Assembly: GCA_021797815.1 (NCBI GenBank)
Contig: JAJZYZ010000003.1
Coordinates: 1-53,080 of the forward strand
Source of the DNA: Bacillota bacterium
GTDB taxonomy: Bacteria; Bacillota; Sulfobacillia; Sulfobacillales; JAIMBI01
Length of the DNA stretch: 53,080 nt
Reading direction: 5' to 3'
Notes under the pieces: model-generated
The model's database searches: none
What the model was told of the DNA's origin: nothing
The model's input: the letters and a program-made list of their open reading frames with translations, nothing else
In this document: in pieces, positions 8,334 through 16,798 of the stretch
How the letters are laid out: every line of letters starts with the position of its first letter
How positions within the stretch are numbered: position 1 is the stretch's first letter
Translations under genes and position numbers: made by a program

Positions 8334-9223
8334 GCCGGCGCCTCCTCTCCCAAAACGTCCGATGCGCCAATGAGGGTAACCAGCGTGCCGATGTGCTCGA
8401 TGGTGACCTCGAGCCGATCGCCCGGCTGAAGCCAGCGGCGCTCGCCGGCGGGCTTTCCGAGAATCACGCCGTCCGGAGTGCCGGTAAAGATGAGGTCCCC
8501 GGGACGCAGGGGGAGAATGTGGGAGAGGTACGCGATGAGGGTGGGCACGTCAAAGACCATCAAATCCGTCGATGAGTGCTGCACGCGTTCACCGTTGCGA
8601 TAAACCGCCAGGTCGAGCCCGGCCGGGTCCGACAGCTCCTCGCGCGTGACGACGACCGGTCCGATGGGGCCAAACCCGGGCAGACTCTTGCCGAGAAGCC
8701 ATTGACTGGTTCGGCTCTGCAAGTCGCGCGCCGAGAGGTCGTTGCCAACGGTGTAGCCGGCCACGTACGAAAGAGCATCGGCGGCGCTCACGTCGCGGGC
8801 CAGCCGCCCCATTACGACCACCAGTTCCCCCTCGTAATCGAGCTGCTCCGTGGCGGCCGGGTGCGGAACCGTCGCGCCTGAAGCCGTGAGCGTGCTCGGA
8901 AACTTATTGAAGACTATCGGAATGGTAGGGACATCGGAGCCCGTTTCGGCCGCATGCGCGCGGTGGTTCCGTCCGATGCACAAGACCTTTTCGGGCCGGA
9001 GAGACGACGGCCGCCAGGCGATGGCATCCTCGTCCACCGGCCGGGCCGCGGCAAAGGCCCGGCGGAGACTGGCCGGCATGTCCGGTCCTCCATCCCACAG
9101 CGCCCAGACATCATCAAGGTCGCCGAGGCGGTGACCCTCTACCTCATCGGCCACCAACCGGTAGCCGTCCGCCCAAATCGCCACCCGATCGGCGCCCCCG
9201 ACGCGTACGTTTGCAAGCCTCAC
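8330..9223 (-). CDS. Fumarylacetoacetate hydrolase-family protein
   Basis: A 297-residue protein. The C-terminal two thirds is a FAH domain: CIGRNHRAHAAE near residue 80, FNKFPSTLTASGATV, the metal ligands in LDYEGELVVVMG (near 130-140), GYTVGNDLSARD, and LRPGDLIFTGTPDGV near residue 250. The N-terminal 70 residues match the small cap domain of this family. Known members hydrolyse or decarboxylate beta-diketo acids or acylpyruvates with Mg2+ in aromatic or sugar acid breakdown. It starts at GTG 9223 with only a weak Shine-Dalgarno. It is coupled to the oxidoreductase downstream, which suggests a short catabolic operon for a sugar acid or ring-cleavage product. Confidence 0.87.
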   Translation of the reverse strand: MRLANVRVGGADRVAIWADGYRLVADEVEGHRLGDLDDVWALWDGGPDMPASLRRAFAAARPVDEDAIAWRPSSLRPEKVLCIGRNHRAHAAETGSDVPTIPIVFNKFPSTLTASGATVPHPAATEQLDYEGELVVVMGRLARDVSAADALSYVAGYTVGNDLSARDLQSRTSQWLLGKSLPGFGPIGPVVVTREELSDPAGLDLAVYRNGERVQHSSTDLMVFDVPTLIAYLSHILPLRPGDLIFTGTPDGVILGKPAGERRWLQPGDRLEVTIEHIGTLVTLIGASDVLGEEAPA

Positions 9224-9391
9224 GCTCGTCGCCCCACTTTCCCCGTGTGGCCGTCGCGGCTATCCCGCCGTGTCGGCCGAGTCTCCCCGAGTCTAGCAGA
9301 GGCCCGGGCTCCCGCGGCCTATCGCCCGCCCGCCAGAAAGCTATATCCTTAGGCCAGATGCGCGGCATCGTCAGGGAGGGAGGTTCGTCTT

Positions 9392-9892
9392 TTGGAACTA
9401 GAGCCGCTGGATTTGCTGCAGGCGGATGCTGAGACGGTCCTCTTGTACGTGGAAGGGCTGATGACAGGAGAGGCCAACTGGGTGGCCACGCTCGCCAACC
9501 TGTCCTCCGTCCTCCACGAGGCGCTCGGACGCGTCAACTGGACCGGGTTCTACATCACGTCGGACACCGGTCAGGAGCTTATCGTGGGACCCTTTCAGGG
9601 CAAGGTAGCGTGCACCCGCATCGCCGTCGGCCAGGGGGTGGTGGGGACGGCGGCCCGGACCCGAAGCTCCCTCATCGTTCCCGACGTGCACAAGTTTCCG
9701 GGCCACATCGCCTGTGACAGCGCGTCGCGCTCCGAAATCGTCGTGCCCATCACGGCCGGAGCAAGGCTCTTCGGGGTCATTGATGTCGACAGCCCGGAGG
9801 AGGACCGTTTCCAGAGCGCGGAATGCTCCCTCTTGGAGCAGGTCGCCAGTCGTGTGGCCGCGCGGTGGCCGGCGTCGTTTCACCAGACCTGA
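9392..9892 (+). CDS. msrC: Free methionine-(R)-sulfoxide reductase (GAF type)
   Basis: A 166-residue GAF-domain protein. VNWTGFYI near residue 50, VGPFQGKVACTRI (66-78) and FPGHIACDSASRSEIVVP (102-119) are the diagnostic segments of fRMsr, the enzyme that reduces free L-methionine-(R)-sulfoxide with thioredoxin. Cys74 and Cys108 correspond to E. coli Cys84 and the catalytic Cys118, but the residue matching Cys94 is Val84. The start is TTG 9392, with GGGAGGGAGG eight bases upstream. With MsrA about 2 kb away, the region holds two methionine-repair enzymes, though not in one operon. Confidence 0.9.
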   Translation: MELEPLDLLQADAETVLLYVEGLMTGEANWVATLANLSSVLHEALGRVNWTGFYITSDTGQELIVGPFQGKVACTRIAVGQGVVGTAARTRSSLIVPDVHKFPGHIACDSASRSEIVVPITAGARLFGVIDVDSPEEDRFQSAECSLLEQVASRVAARWPASFHQT

Positions 9893-10092
9893 CGACGACC
9901 TTCCCCTTGGGGGGAACGCCCTCTGGTCGTCGAACCGAGTGTTACGGGCCACCGCGGCGGTGCGGGCACATGGTCGTCAAGGCGCACGCGCCTCATCCGT
10001 GCGCGTCGGCTTAACGGCCGAGCCCATCGACGGACGTCAACGCGCGGCCAAGACAGCCCGTCTGTCCGGTGCGGCCGGGGCGTTCTTTTCGG

Positions 10093-10680
10093 TCAGAACA
10101 CCTTTCGCATGAGGGGCCTTGTGGGAGAGGGCCGGGCGGCCTCGCTGAAGCCGGCCGCCAGAAACATGGCCATAGTGCCCGTGTAGAGCGCGGATCCGGA
10201 TACTCGCGCCGCCTGAAGACGCGCCACGTCAACCGGGTAGCCTTCCAGGGCGCTTGCCCCATGGCCGCGCGCAAACTCGACTGCCCCTTGCAAGAGGGCC
10301 CGGCCCACGCCTGACCGTCGATGCCGGCTCTCCACGACAAAGCACGCGACCCACCACACCGTGCCGCCATCGTCCCCCAATGCCCGCGACAATCTAGGGT
10401 TGCCGACAACACCGGGGAACTGTCGCCGCGGCCCGACGCGCGTCCAGCCGACCGCTTTGTCGTCACGATAGGCCAGAAGCCCGGGCGGGGTCCGAGACTG
10501 TTCAATTTCACGGTAGAGCGCCTCCGGCTTGTTGGGAGGTGCGGGGGTCGACCGCTCGCCGGGCACGTCGACAAAGAGGCGGCACCAGCACCATGCGGGG
10601 TCCTCCCCACGCCGCCCGAACACCGACACCAAGTCGGGCCATCGTTCCACGGTGATGGGGCGCGTGACGACATCGTCCAC
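10093..10680 (-). CDS. GNAT-family N-acetyltransferase
   Basis: A 195-residue protein. WVACFVVESRHRRSGVGRALL near residues 107-127 is the acetyl-CoA pyrophosphate-binding loop (R-R-x-G-V-G-R/A), preceded by a beta-bulge strand and followed by a Y-T-G-T-M-A-M-F-L-A-A-GF segment near residue 170. The N-terminus has a WCWCRLF segment typical of a bacterial GNAT subgroup of unknown substrate. The start is GTG 10678-10680 with GGGAGG eight bases upstream. Both neighbours are intergenic sequence and no operon is evident. It is unrelated in detail to the GNAT at 2011. Confidence 0.85.
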   Translation of the reverse strand: MDDVVTRPITVERWPDLVSVFGRRGEDPAWCWCRLFVDVPGERSTPAPPNKPEALYREIEQSRTPPGLLAYRDDKAVGWTRVGPRRQFPGVVGNPRLSRALGDDGGTVWWVACFVVESRHRRSGVGRALLQGAVEFARGHGASALEGYPVDVARLQAARVSGSALYTGTMAMFLAAGFSEAARPSPTRPLMRKVF

Positions 10681-11538
10681 CGGTCCTGCCTCCCGACTCG
10701 TGCGGCCCTCCGGAACCTGCCGCTAGCATTTTAGCGCACGTGTCGGGCCGCCCGCGTGGGCCTGTACGTCAAGCAGCTTCGGCGCGGTGGCAGGCCCGAT
10801 GAGAAATCTCCCCGGATCGGCGCCCCAGCGAGGGCATGCCGGTCAGCCCGATGACCGTGCGGGCGATTGCCACGGCCCGTGGAGCGATGTGACGGTGGGA
10901 AGGCGCGAAGGCCCCAAGCGCATGCCACCTATAGAGGCGCCGCTTTGACAAAACGTACGCGCCACCCACGGAGGACATTCTGACCGGCACGCGAGAAAGC
11001 CCGGTGGGTGGCGTTAGGCGCCTTCCGTCCCGCACCTGCGCGGGGGGTCGTACGGGGCCCGGTCCCCGCCCGTCTCTTTCCCACAAAGGACACCGCCGCA
11101 CTGCCGCGGCCGCCGGGTCCCCTCCGCCGACCTCCTCTGATTGGCGCCCCACAACCCCATAGACGGATGGATTGAAAGGTTCTTTGGAAGGGCGCGGGCA
11201 CTGTCACGGGCCGCGGTGCTGGTCTGGCATCATGCGGCAGCAGGGCGATGCCGGAATCGGCTTCGCGATGGAGGAGATGCTCCGCGAAGCCGGACAGCAC
11301 CGGGCGGCTTTCAAACCTGCCGGCCGGCGGCGGTCGTTCCGGGACGGAGAAAACGGCGCGGCGCATGCCGCGCCCGCCAACCATCCCGGCCACTCCGGAT
11401 GCGGGGTTCAAACGGCCCGCCGGATCTTTTCCGCCGATGGCCGTCTTCGAGACCGCACTGAGACGCTCGCGCCGCCATTCCGCGTGGCACACCTGAGGAC
11501 GGGCCTCGCCGAGAAAAGCCGAGGCATCGCGCCCTCCG
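10681..11538. other. 858-bp region without a supported gene
   Basis: Several open frames cross this stretch on both strands, but none shows a domain, a good start site or plausible composition. One exact 10-bp inverted repeat (10960-10969 and 11004-11013, around the core CGCCACCCAC) could form an RNA hairpin with a 34-base loop. I see nothing else. Confidence 0.4.
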
Positions 11539-11700
11539 TCATCGATGGGCCTCGTCGTCTGGGCCATGCCCGTTACCGAGGTCGTCCTGCCTGAAGCGCT
11601 CGTCAAGCCGATGTCCGACCCGAAACATCACATAGTTCATCAAAAAGAAGAGGACGGCCGCCACCACCGCCGCCCCGATAATCCATCCTGGCGTCGCCAT
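11539..11700 (-). CDS. Small single-pass membrane protein
   Basis: A 53-residue protein with one strong N-terminal transmembrane helix (GWIIGAAVVAAVLFFLMNYVM, split around residues 5-25) followed by a charged cytoplasmic tail rich in Arg, Asp and His. An AAGGAGG lies 11 bases upstream of the ATG at 11698-11700. I do not recognise a family. The codon pattern, ribosome binding site and clear hydrophobic/charged partition support a real gene. It lies downstream of msrA's opposite-strand region but is separated from it by about 280 bases, so an operon link is uncertain: msrA is transcribed away from it on the same strand. Confidence 0.6.
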   Translation of the reverse strand: MATPGWIIGAAVVAAVLFFLMNYVMFRVGHRLDERFRQDDLGNGHGPDDEAHR

Positions 11701-11979
11701 GCTCCCGCGCGCCTCCTTACGTGCCGTCCCTGCCGTCCCTGCTTGGCCTCCGGTGCTATCACGCATGCCTTGGAGGCGCAGGGTCCGAGGGTCTTGGCGC
11801 ACCGGGACGCCATGTCCGGCCGGACGGGACAGCTAGCGACCGGTGGCCGCGGGTCTCACGGCGAGCCTGGGGCGCGCCGGTCGCGAAGATTCCAGGCACG
11901 CTCCGCCATCGGTCTGGCCCATCCCGCAGCGTCAGACGAGAGCTCGCCCGGCGGCCGGCCGCGTTCCGCGGCTGCCGGC

Positions 11980-12531
11980 TTATGGGCGGGACGGGGACGC
12001 GACCCAGTGCTCACGGATGAAGCGCTCACGGCCCGATCCGGCACGGTACCGTTCGTAGTGGGCGGCATTGGTCTTGTAGTAATCCTGATGATACGACTCG
12101 GCCGGCCAGAACCGACCCGCCGGAAGAATCTCGGTGACCACCGGGCGGGAAAAACGCCGGCTGGCGTCGATATTTTCTCGGGACGCCTCCGCGACCTGCC
12201 GCTGAACGTCGTCGTGGTAGAAGATGGCGGTCTGGTAGGACTCGCCCCGATCGAAAAACTGCCCACCGGCATCTGTGGGGTCTATCTCGCGCCAGAAGCG
12301 TTCGACGAGATCTGCATAGGAGACCTGGACGGGGTCGAACGTGACCTCCACCGCCTCCCGGTGTCCCGTGCCGCCCGCACACACTTCGGCGTAAGTCGGG
12401 TGCTCCGTAGTCCCGCCGGTGTATCCCGACACCACCTTCAGTACGCCAGGCCACGTGTCAAATGGGTGGACCATGCACCAGAAGCATCCCCCCGCAAATG
12501 TGGCCCGCTCGATTTTCTGGTCCTCCGCCAT
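11980..12531 (-). CDS. msrA: Peptide methionine (S)-S-oxide reductase MsrA
   Basis: A 183-residue protein carrying the MsrA active-site motif GCFWC near residue 15, followed by VVSGYTGG, the [20 protein letters not shown] segment (split around residues 43-62), a conserved FYHDD, and YHQDYY near residue 155. The enzyme reduces the S-epimer of methionine sulfoxide in proteins using the first motif cysteine and thioredoxin. I chose the ATG at 12529-12531: it is downstream of the predicted -10 element, whereas an in-frame TTG at 12559-12561 would lie upstream of the transcription start. GGGGGTGGAGG directly precedes the ATG. Confidence 0.93.
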   Translation of the reverse strand: MAEDQKIERATFAGGCFWCMVHPFDTWPGVLKVVSGYTGGTTEHPTYAEVCAGGTGHREAVEVTFDPVQVSYADLVERFWREIDPTDAGGQFFDRGESYQTAIFYHDDVQRQVAEASRENIDASRRFSRPVVTEILPAGRFWPAESYHQDYYKTNAAHYERYRAGSGRERFIREHWVASPSRP

Positions 12532-12563
12532 CCTCCACCCCCGCCTTCGGTTGTAGTTCAACT

Positions 12564-12591
12564 ACTATACCTAACTTCTTTTCTCAACAAG
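12564..12591 (-). promoter_or_regulatory. Promoter of msrA
   Basis: On the minus strand CTTGTT (12586-12591), 16 bases, then TATAGT (12564-12569), in a conspicuously AT-rich island. The -10 matches consensus at 5 of 6 positions; the -35 is weaker. Its position leaves a leader of roughly 25 bases before the ATG. Confidence 0.55.
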
Positions 12592-12690
12592 CCTCGCGGC
12601 CCGACGCGGCGCATGGGGCGCCCGGGGCCGCCTCGGCATGCGCCATGCATGGGGACCGCTGCGGCCGGTTCGGGAGAAGAAAGAATCGGC

Positions 12691-12722
12691 GGACCGACGG
12701 ACCGACGGACCTACGGACGGAT
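12691..12722. repeat. Short tandem repeat, about four copies of an 8-mer
   Basis: Units GGACCGAC, GGACCGAC, GGACCTAC and GGACGGAT run head to tail. The repeat lies between msrA and the next plus-strand gene, just upstream of a possible extended -10 element (TGGTATAAG, ending at 12750). Confidence 0.75.
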
Positions 12723-12750
12723 GGAAGCGGGTCTATCCGAATGGTATAAG
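12722..12750 (+). promoter_or_regulatory. Possible extended -10 promoter
   Basis: TATAAG at 12745-12750 is preceded by TGG, resembling an extended -10 element; the sequence 17 bases upstream (TGGAAG) is a weak -35. It would drive the two small plus-strand genes starting at 12830. Confidence 0.35.
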
Positions 12751-12829
12751 GTGCCTCGTTGTATCGGCGCACCCCCGGCCGCCGGATCCAGCGGTCACGG
12801 CGGGTTGACGAAGTCAGGGAGGCGTGACG

Positions 12830-13072
12830 ATGAAACTTTTTGTGGACCTGCCCGAACGGCAGACTCGCTATGAGGCACCGGCCCGCGATGGCGGCCGGAG
12901 TCGGATGGCGACAGAGCAGCAGGTGGCGCTCTTCCTCCATCAGGCGCGCTGGGCTCTGGCGAGCCCCGAGGCAGATTCCATGCCGCCCGAGCGACGTCGT
13001 CGCTGGCTTTTCGTTCTGGCGGCGCTTGAGCGCGAGCTGCGGCGATTGAGGCAGAAGGACCATGCCGCCTAG
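12830..13072 (+). CDS. Hypothetical 80-residue protein
   Basis: I do not recognise this protein. It is 80 residues long, highly charged, with an alanine/leucine/arginine-rich helical second half (ERRRRWLFVLAALERELRRL near residues 53-72) and no signal peptide or membrane segment. AGGGAGG lies seven bases upstream of the ATG at 12830; a GTG two codons earlier is too close to that site. The stop overlaps the start region of the next gene by 11 bases, which indicates a two-gene operon. The helical, basic character would fit a small protein- or nucleic-acid-binding factor, but this is only a guess. Confidence 0.55.
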   Translation: MKLFVDLPERQTRYEAPARDGGRSRMATEQQVALFLHQARWALASPEADSMPPERRRRWLFVLAALERELRRLRQKDHAA

Positions 13073-13355
13073 AAGTCCTGAGAACGCCCGTACGACCCCG
13101 AGGCCCGGCGACCAGCCGGCTCGCGAGGTCCTGTGCAACATCTCCTCCGGGCTCGATCGGGTCACGGAAGAACTGCGGGAGGCGGTGCGTGCGCTGGGGC
13201 CGGGAGATCTGCCCCCGTATGCCCGCGATCAGCTGATGTGGGCCCTGGTTGATCTTGGCCGTGCCCGCACCCGGTGCGTGGGAGCCGCCCGAACGGTCAA
13301 GCCCGGCGCGCGCGCGCCGGGGGCCGGCGCTGACCGGGCAACCAAGCCCGACTGA
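13062..13355 (+). CDS. Hypothetical 97-residue protein
   Basis: I do not recognise this protein. A helical middle segment (ISSGLDRVTEELREAVRAL, residues 27-45, and a second helix at 51-70) is flanked by Pro/Arg-rich, probably disordered ends. It starts within the end of the preceding gene (11-base overlap) with AAGGA upstream, so expression is probably coupled. The central pair of amphipathic helices could mediate dimerisation. No homologous family is evident to me. Confidence 0.5.
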   Translation: MPPRSPENARTTPRPGDQPAREVLCNISSGLDRVTEELREAVRALGPGDLPPYARDQLMWALVDLGRARTRCVGAARTVKPGARAPGAGADRATKPD

Positions 13356-14025
13356 GAACGGTCCTATCGAACCCTGAAACAGGTGTCCCCAGGAGGAAGT
13401 ATCCGCCCCTCGTCTTACACCCCGTGCCGTGGGGCTCGCTGGCTTCCCGATTTGCCTGCTCGGCCACGGATGCAGCCCGACAAAAAACCTCGGTACCTCA
13501 CATCTCTTCGTCCGTGAGGCACCGAGGCGGCGGCGCATGTGCGCCACTAAGTCGTCGGAAGTCGCCGAATCCTTCCTGCACCGGTGCGACCCCGAAAGAA
13601 CGTGGGCGGCAATTTGCCCTTGGTTATGGTCACCGGCGGCTACGGAGCGCTCCCGCTAACGGGTGCGACGTTCGCACAGCCTCCCTGCACCCATGCACCT
13701 GCCCACGCCCCGGTACATTTCGACGACTCCCGACTCGCCGACATCTGACGGTTGCCCAAGGCCGTCCGATGCCAATGGGAGCGTAGCAAAACCAGAGGCT
13801 CGGCCGCAGGGCAGGAAGACCCGCAATCGCATGGCCCAACGGTCCTGCGCATCATGGACCGGCGGCCACCCCGGGGGCGGCGTCGGCGTCCTCCAGCCAT
13901 ATCCGGCCGTGGCCGCCCCGGGTCGTTTTGAACTTTAAGGCCCAATCGAGTGTGTCCCGCCGGGTACCCGCCGCGCGGACCGGATAGGGTCGCCTCACGG
14001 CCACCCTGCCATCGATACTAATGAC
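13356..14025. other. 670-bp region without a gene
   Basis: No ORF here looks coding on either strand. The one clear element is a minus-strand intrinsic terminator at 13482-13527. It either ends read-through from the membrane-protein gene (stop at 14026, 500 bases away) or marks the 3' end of an unannotated small RNA. Confidence 0.45.
13482..13527 (-). terminator. Intrinsic terminator on the minus strand
   Basis: Arms 13488-13501 and 13514-13527 pair over 14 positions with one mismatch around a 12-base loop. On the minus strand the stem is followed directly by six U (13482-13487). This is the only textbook hairpin-plus-U-tract in the window. Confidence 0.75.
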
Positions 14026-15696
14026 TTAAGGCCGGGATGCGCCTCGCGCCGCCGTTAGGGCGAGCCGCGCATATTCGTGCCGGTACCGGCGTAAATAGAT
14101 CTGGTCCCGATTGGGGTGAGTACCTTTTCTGACCCCCCAGGCCGCCAGTTTCTGAACGAAGGCGGGTGAGGAGGGCGGAAGCCGCCGGCGTTCGGCGGGG
14201 GTTTGTTCGTAGACAGCCCAAAGAACCTTCCAGGCCATGAGGGCCGCCGGATGACCGGTCAGCGCCTTTCGCGCGGCGGGCGGCACCACGAGCGGCAAAG
14301 AAAAGTAACCGAACGGCACGACGCCCAGCCGGGCAAAGCGGGCCCGGTCCGGTGAGGCGAAGGTGGAGAGGCGCTCGCGAACGAGAAGCGGGTATTCCCG
14401 TCTCACGTAGGCGGGGTCGGGCCAGAGTGTCTTTTGGATCAGCCGATTGGGAGCATGGGGCACATTCACCAGGATATCGGCTGCCCACTCGTTGTGGTGA
14501 TGCTCGATACCGGCCACCGGAAGCGCGATGGCCACGGCCGACGCCCACTCCATGGCTATGAGAAAAACCAGGGCCGCCGTCATCGCCCGGACCATGGGCC
14601 GGACCCCGGTCGTCCGACGGACGCCGAGCCAGTATAAGTACAGGGCGCCCAACACCAGCAGGTTGTACAGCGTGTAGCGCGACGCCAGCGCCTGGGTGGG
14701 ACCGAAGCCCACCCGCCCGATGACGACCGTCCCGTCAAACAGGAGACCGAATATGATAAGCGCCACCGGGAAGTTGAGGCCCTGCCGCCGCCCGCGGACC
14801 CAGTCGGCCAGGGTGTATGCGCATACCAGCAGCACGAGTCCGCCCAGAATCGATGCGCCCGCATAGCCAGGCTTCGTCCCTGTCTCGTACACGATCGTCC
14901 CCAGGAGAATGAGGAGGAAGTGCGCGTCGGCACCCAGGCGCCCCAGGCTGACAAGCGGCGACGGGCCGCCGGTATTGGACCAATGAAACCGATACAGGTA
15001 AACAATCATGCACATCAGACCGGTTGCTGCCCATGACCGCCAGCGGGCGCGGCGCGAGCCGCCTTCGCTCCACGCGAACAAGAACGCACCCGCCGGCCAG
15101 ACGATGAGGCCCTGGAGCGAGGAGAACGAGGCCACGACCGCGCACGCGAGGGCGATCCCATATGGAGCCCGAGAGGTTCGACCGAGGGCGGCCAGAGCGG
15201 TGATGACGAGCAGCAGGATAAGATACCAGGCGAGTTGGAAAGCCCACAGGGCATCCTGCCACTGGACGAGGCCGAACATGATCACCGGCACGGGAATCAG
15301 GAGATACGGACTCCCCGTGAACCTTCGCCCTGCGCGCATGAGGACGGCCACGGCGGCCATCAGGATCAAGGCCGACACAACCATTTCGGTCCGCGCGTTG
15401 AAGTGGTCGGCGCGACCCAAAACGTAGGTGATGAGATTGGGGACCAGCATGCGATTTTCGTTGTGCTGAGCCCACAGGCGCCCCAGCGTAAGGCGAGCGA
15501 ACAGAGGCACCTGGCTCCAGTCATCCCAGAACACGACGTTGACGCTAAAGCGGAGAACAAAGAGCCACAGGTAGGCCGCGCTGAACGCGACAAACGCCGC
15601 TGCCACGGCCACATGCGCCCAAAGGAGCCGGGCCCTCTCCATCATGCTCGCGGACCGTCCGTTACGACCGTCAGCCCGCGGCTCGACGTTGTCCAT
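14026..15696 (-). CDS. Polytopic membrane protein, possible GT-C-type glycosyltransferase
   Basis: A 556-residue protein with an N-terminal membrane helix, then a conserved-looking loop FWDDWSQVPLF and a WAQHNENRM segment near residues 55-80, then about ten further hydrophobic helices, and a soluble C-terminal tail of about 150 residues. An acidic pair in the first external loop is the usual catalytic feature of GT-C enzymes that use polyprenyl-phosphate sugars, which is why I suggest that class; it is not proof. The ATG at 15694-15696 is preferred, with GGAG 11 bases upstream, though a Met 22 codons later is possible. It begins about 60 bases after the NTP phosphatase gene on the same strand. 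Confidence 0.72.
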   Translation of the reverse strand: MDNVEPRADGRNGRSASMMERARLLWAHVAVAAAFVAFSAAYLWLFVLRFSVNVVFWDDWSQVPLFARLTLGRLWAQHNENRMLVPNLITYVLGRADHFNARTEMVVSALILMAAVAVLMRAGRRFTGSPYLLIPVPVIMFGLVQWQDALWAFQLAWYLILLLVITALAALGRTSRAPYGIALACAVVASFSSLQGLIVWPAGAFLFAWSEGGSRRARWRSWAATGLMCMIVYLYRFHWSNTGGPSPLVSLGRLGADAHFLLILLGTIVYETGTKPGYAGASILGGLVLLVCAYTLADWVRGRRQGLNFPVALIIFGLLFDGTVVIGRVGFGPTQALASRYTLYNLLVLGALYLYWLGVRRTTGVRPMVRAMTAALVFLIAMEWASAVAIALPVAGIEHHHNEWAADILVNVPHAPNRLIQKTLWPDPAYVRREYPLLVRERLSTFASPDRARFARLGVVPFGYFSLPLVVPPAARKALTGHPAALMAWKVLWAVYEQTPAERRRLPPSSPAFVQKLAAWGVRKGTHPNRDQIYLRRYRHEYARLALTAARGASRP

Positions 15697-15758
15697 ACTC
15701 TCCACGACTCCATGCAAACACACCCCCCGGTCGCGGACAACCGAGGGATAGTGCAGAA

Positions 15759-16343
15759 TTAACCCGCGCCCGCCGGGCCGGCGGCATAGAGATCCGGATG
15801 GAAGAGCGGCGCGGCCGCCGCTCCGAGCGCCACGACCCAGGAGGCTTCCCGGCTCACAAGTCCGCTCGTCAGCCACCCGATGGCACCGATGCCCGCTTTG
15901 GCTTCCGTGAGCCCCGACAGACGGTCGATAACGGGACCAAGCTCCTCTCCCGCCTCCACCGCGGCCACCGCGACCGGCGGCAAAAGAAGCCGGGGCCCGT
16001 ACCCGACGAGAACCTGGCCGTCAATGACAATGCACGCCACACCGATGAGCCATCCTGAACCGTCAGGAGCTCGTTCGACTCCCCCTTCCAGTCCCACTCC
16101 GACCGCCGTGTCGGTCCCCATGACCCCTCGGGCACGGCCCAGTTCCTGCGCGTGGAGCGCCCGCATGACGGCACCGCGACGCGTTTCCTCGACGCCGAGA
16201 GGTTGTACGGAAACGTCCGACGACACCTGCAGGCCCGCCACGCGATGGACGCCGAGACGCGCGAACACGGTTTCGGCGGCACCGACTTTCGTCGGGTTGG
16301 TAGAGCCAACCCACACGGCCATGTCCCGTTTAAGAGACCGCAT
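15759..16343 (-). CDS. Inosine/xanthosine triphosphatase (DUF84/YjjX-like)
   Basis: A protein of about 194 residues. WVGSTNPTKVGAAETVFARLG near its N-terminus (split around residues 10-30) is the nucleotide-binding signature of the DUF84 NTP-phosphatase family, followed by GVEETRRGAVMRA, GTDTAVGVGLEGGVE near residue 90 and a C-terminal SGLVSREASWVVAL. Members hydrolyse non-canonical purine triphosphates (ITP, XTP) to keep them out of nucleic acids. Start choice is uncertain: ATG at 16343 has GGATGAG seven bases upstream, while 16355 and 16322 are also in frame. The downstream membrane-protein gene is probably co-transcribed. Confidence 0.82.
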   Translation of the reverse strand: MRSLKRDMAVWVGSTNPTKVGAAETVFARLGVHRVAGLQVSSDVSVQPLGVEETRRGAVMRALHAQELGRARGVMGTDTAVGVGLEGGVERAPDGSGWLIGVACIVIDGQVLVGYGPRLLLPPVAVAAVEAGEELGPVIDRLSGLTEAKAGIGAIGWLTSGLVSREASWVVALGAAAAPLFHPDLYAAGPAGAG

Positions 16344-16798
16344 CGACAGGCTCATCCACCCTTTCACGTCTTCCGGGCATGGGTTTCCGAGAGTCCACTG
16401 CCACGCGCCCCCGCACGTCCCGCGTGGCGAGCGCCGCCTGCACCCTAAGTGTCGGTCCGTCTGTGCGCCGGCAGGCCGCCATCCCGGGGGCGCCGATCCC
16501 CCATTCCCGGCTCCAGTCTCAATCCATCGGAAGCCCGCCGGGATCAGGCACGCCCGCTTAGGGTCGAGGACCCGACCGACCTTGCACACCGTCTCCCCGT
16601 CGCGTACTTCTTCGACGTGGCCCTGGAGCCACCCCTGCGCCGGCGTCGCCGCGTCCTCAACCGGCCGTCCCTAACGAATGCCGCCTTACGCGCGGACAGC
16701 GAAAACCCAGAAGAAGCCCGCCTCGGAAGGGAGCCTCGAGGCATGCGGCAAAAGTGGTCGGACCTGATCCGAGACCTTTCTCCCTGTAACCGGTTCAG
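16344..16798. other. 455-bp intergenic region
   Basis: No gene or strong signal seen. It separates two minus-strand genes and contains only short palindromes such as AACCGGTT near 16790. Confidence 0.35.

Noticed and set aside
10929-11606. 225-codon minus-strand frame in the gene-poor stretch
   Set aside because: Low-complexity, no start site support and no recognisable domain, and it overlaps the better-supported small membrane protein in part.
11545-12873. 442-codon plus-strand frame across msrA
   Set aside because: Runs antisense to msrA and a small gene; composition is that of a shadow frame.
13424-13945. Short frames on both strands around 13.4-13.9 kb
   Set aside because: No domains, poor start sites and overlapping one another; an RNase P or T-box RNA was also considered, but I found none of their core sequences.
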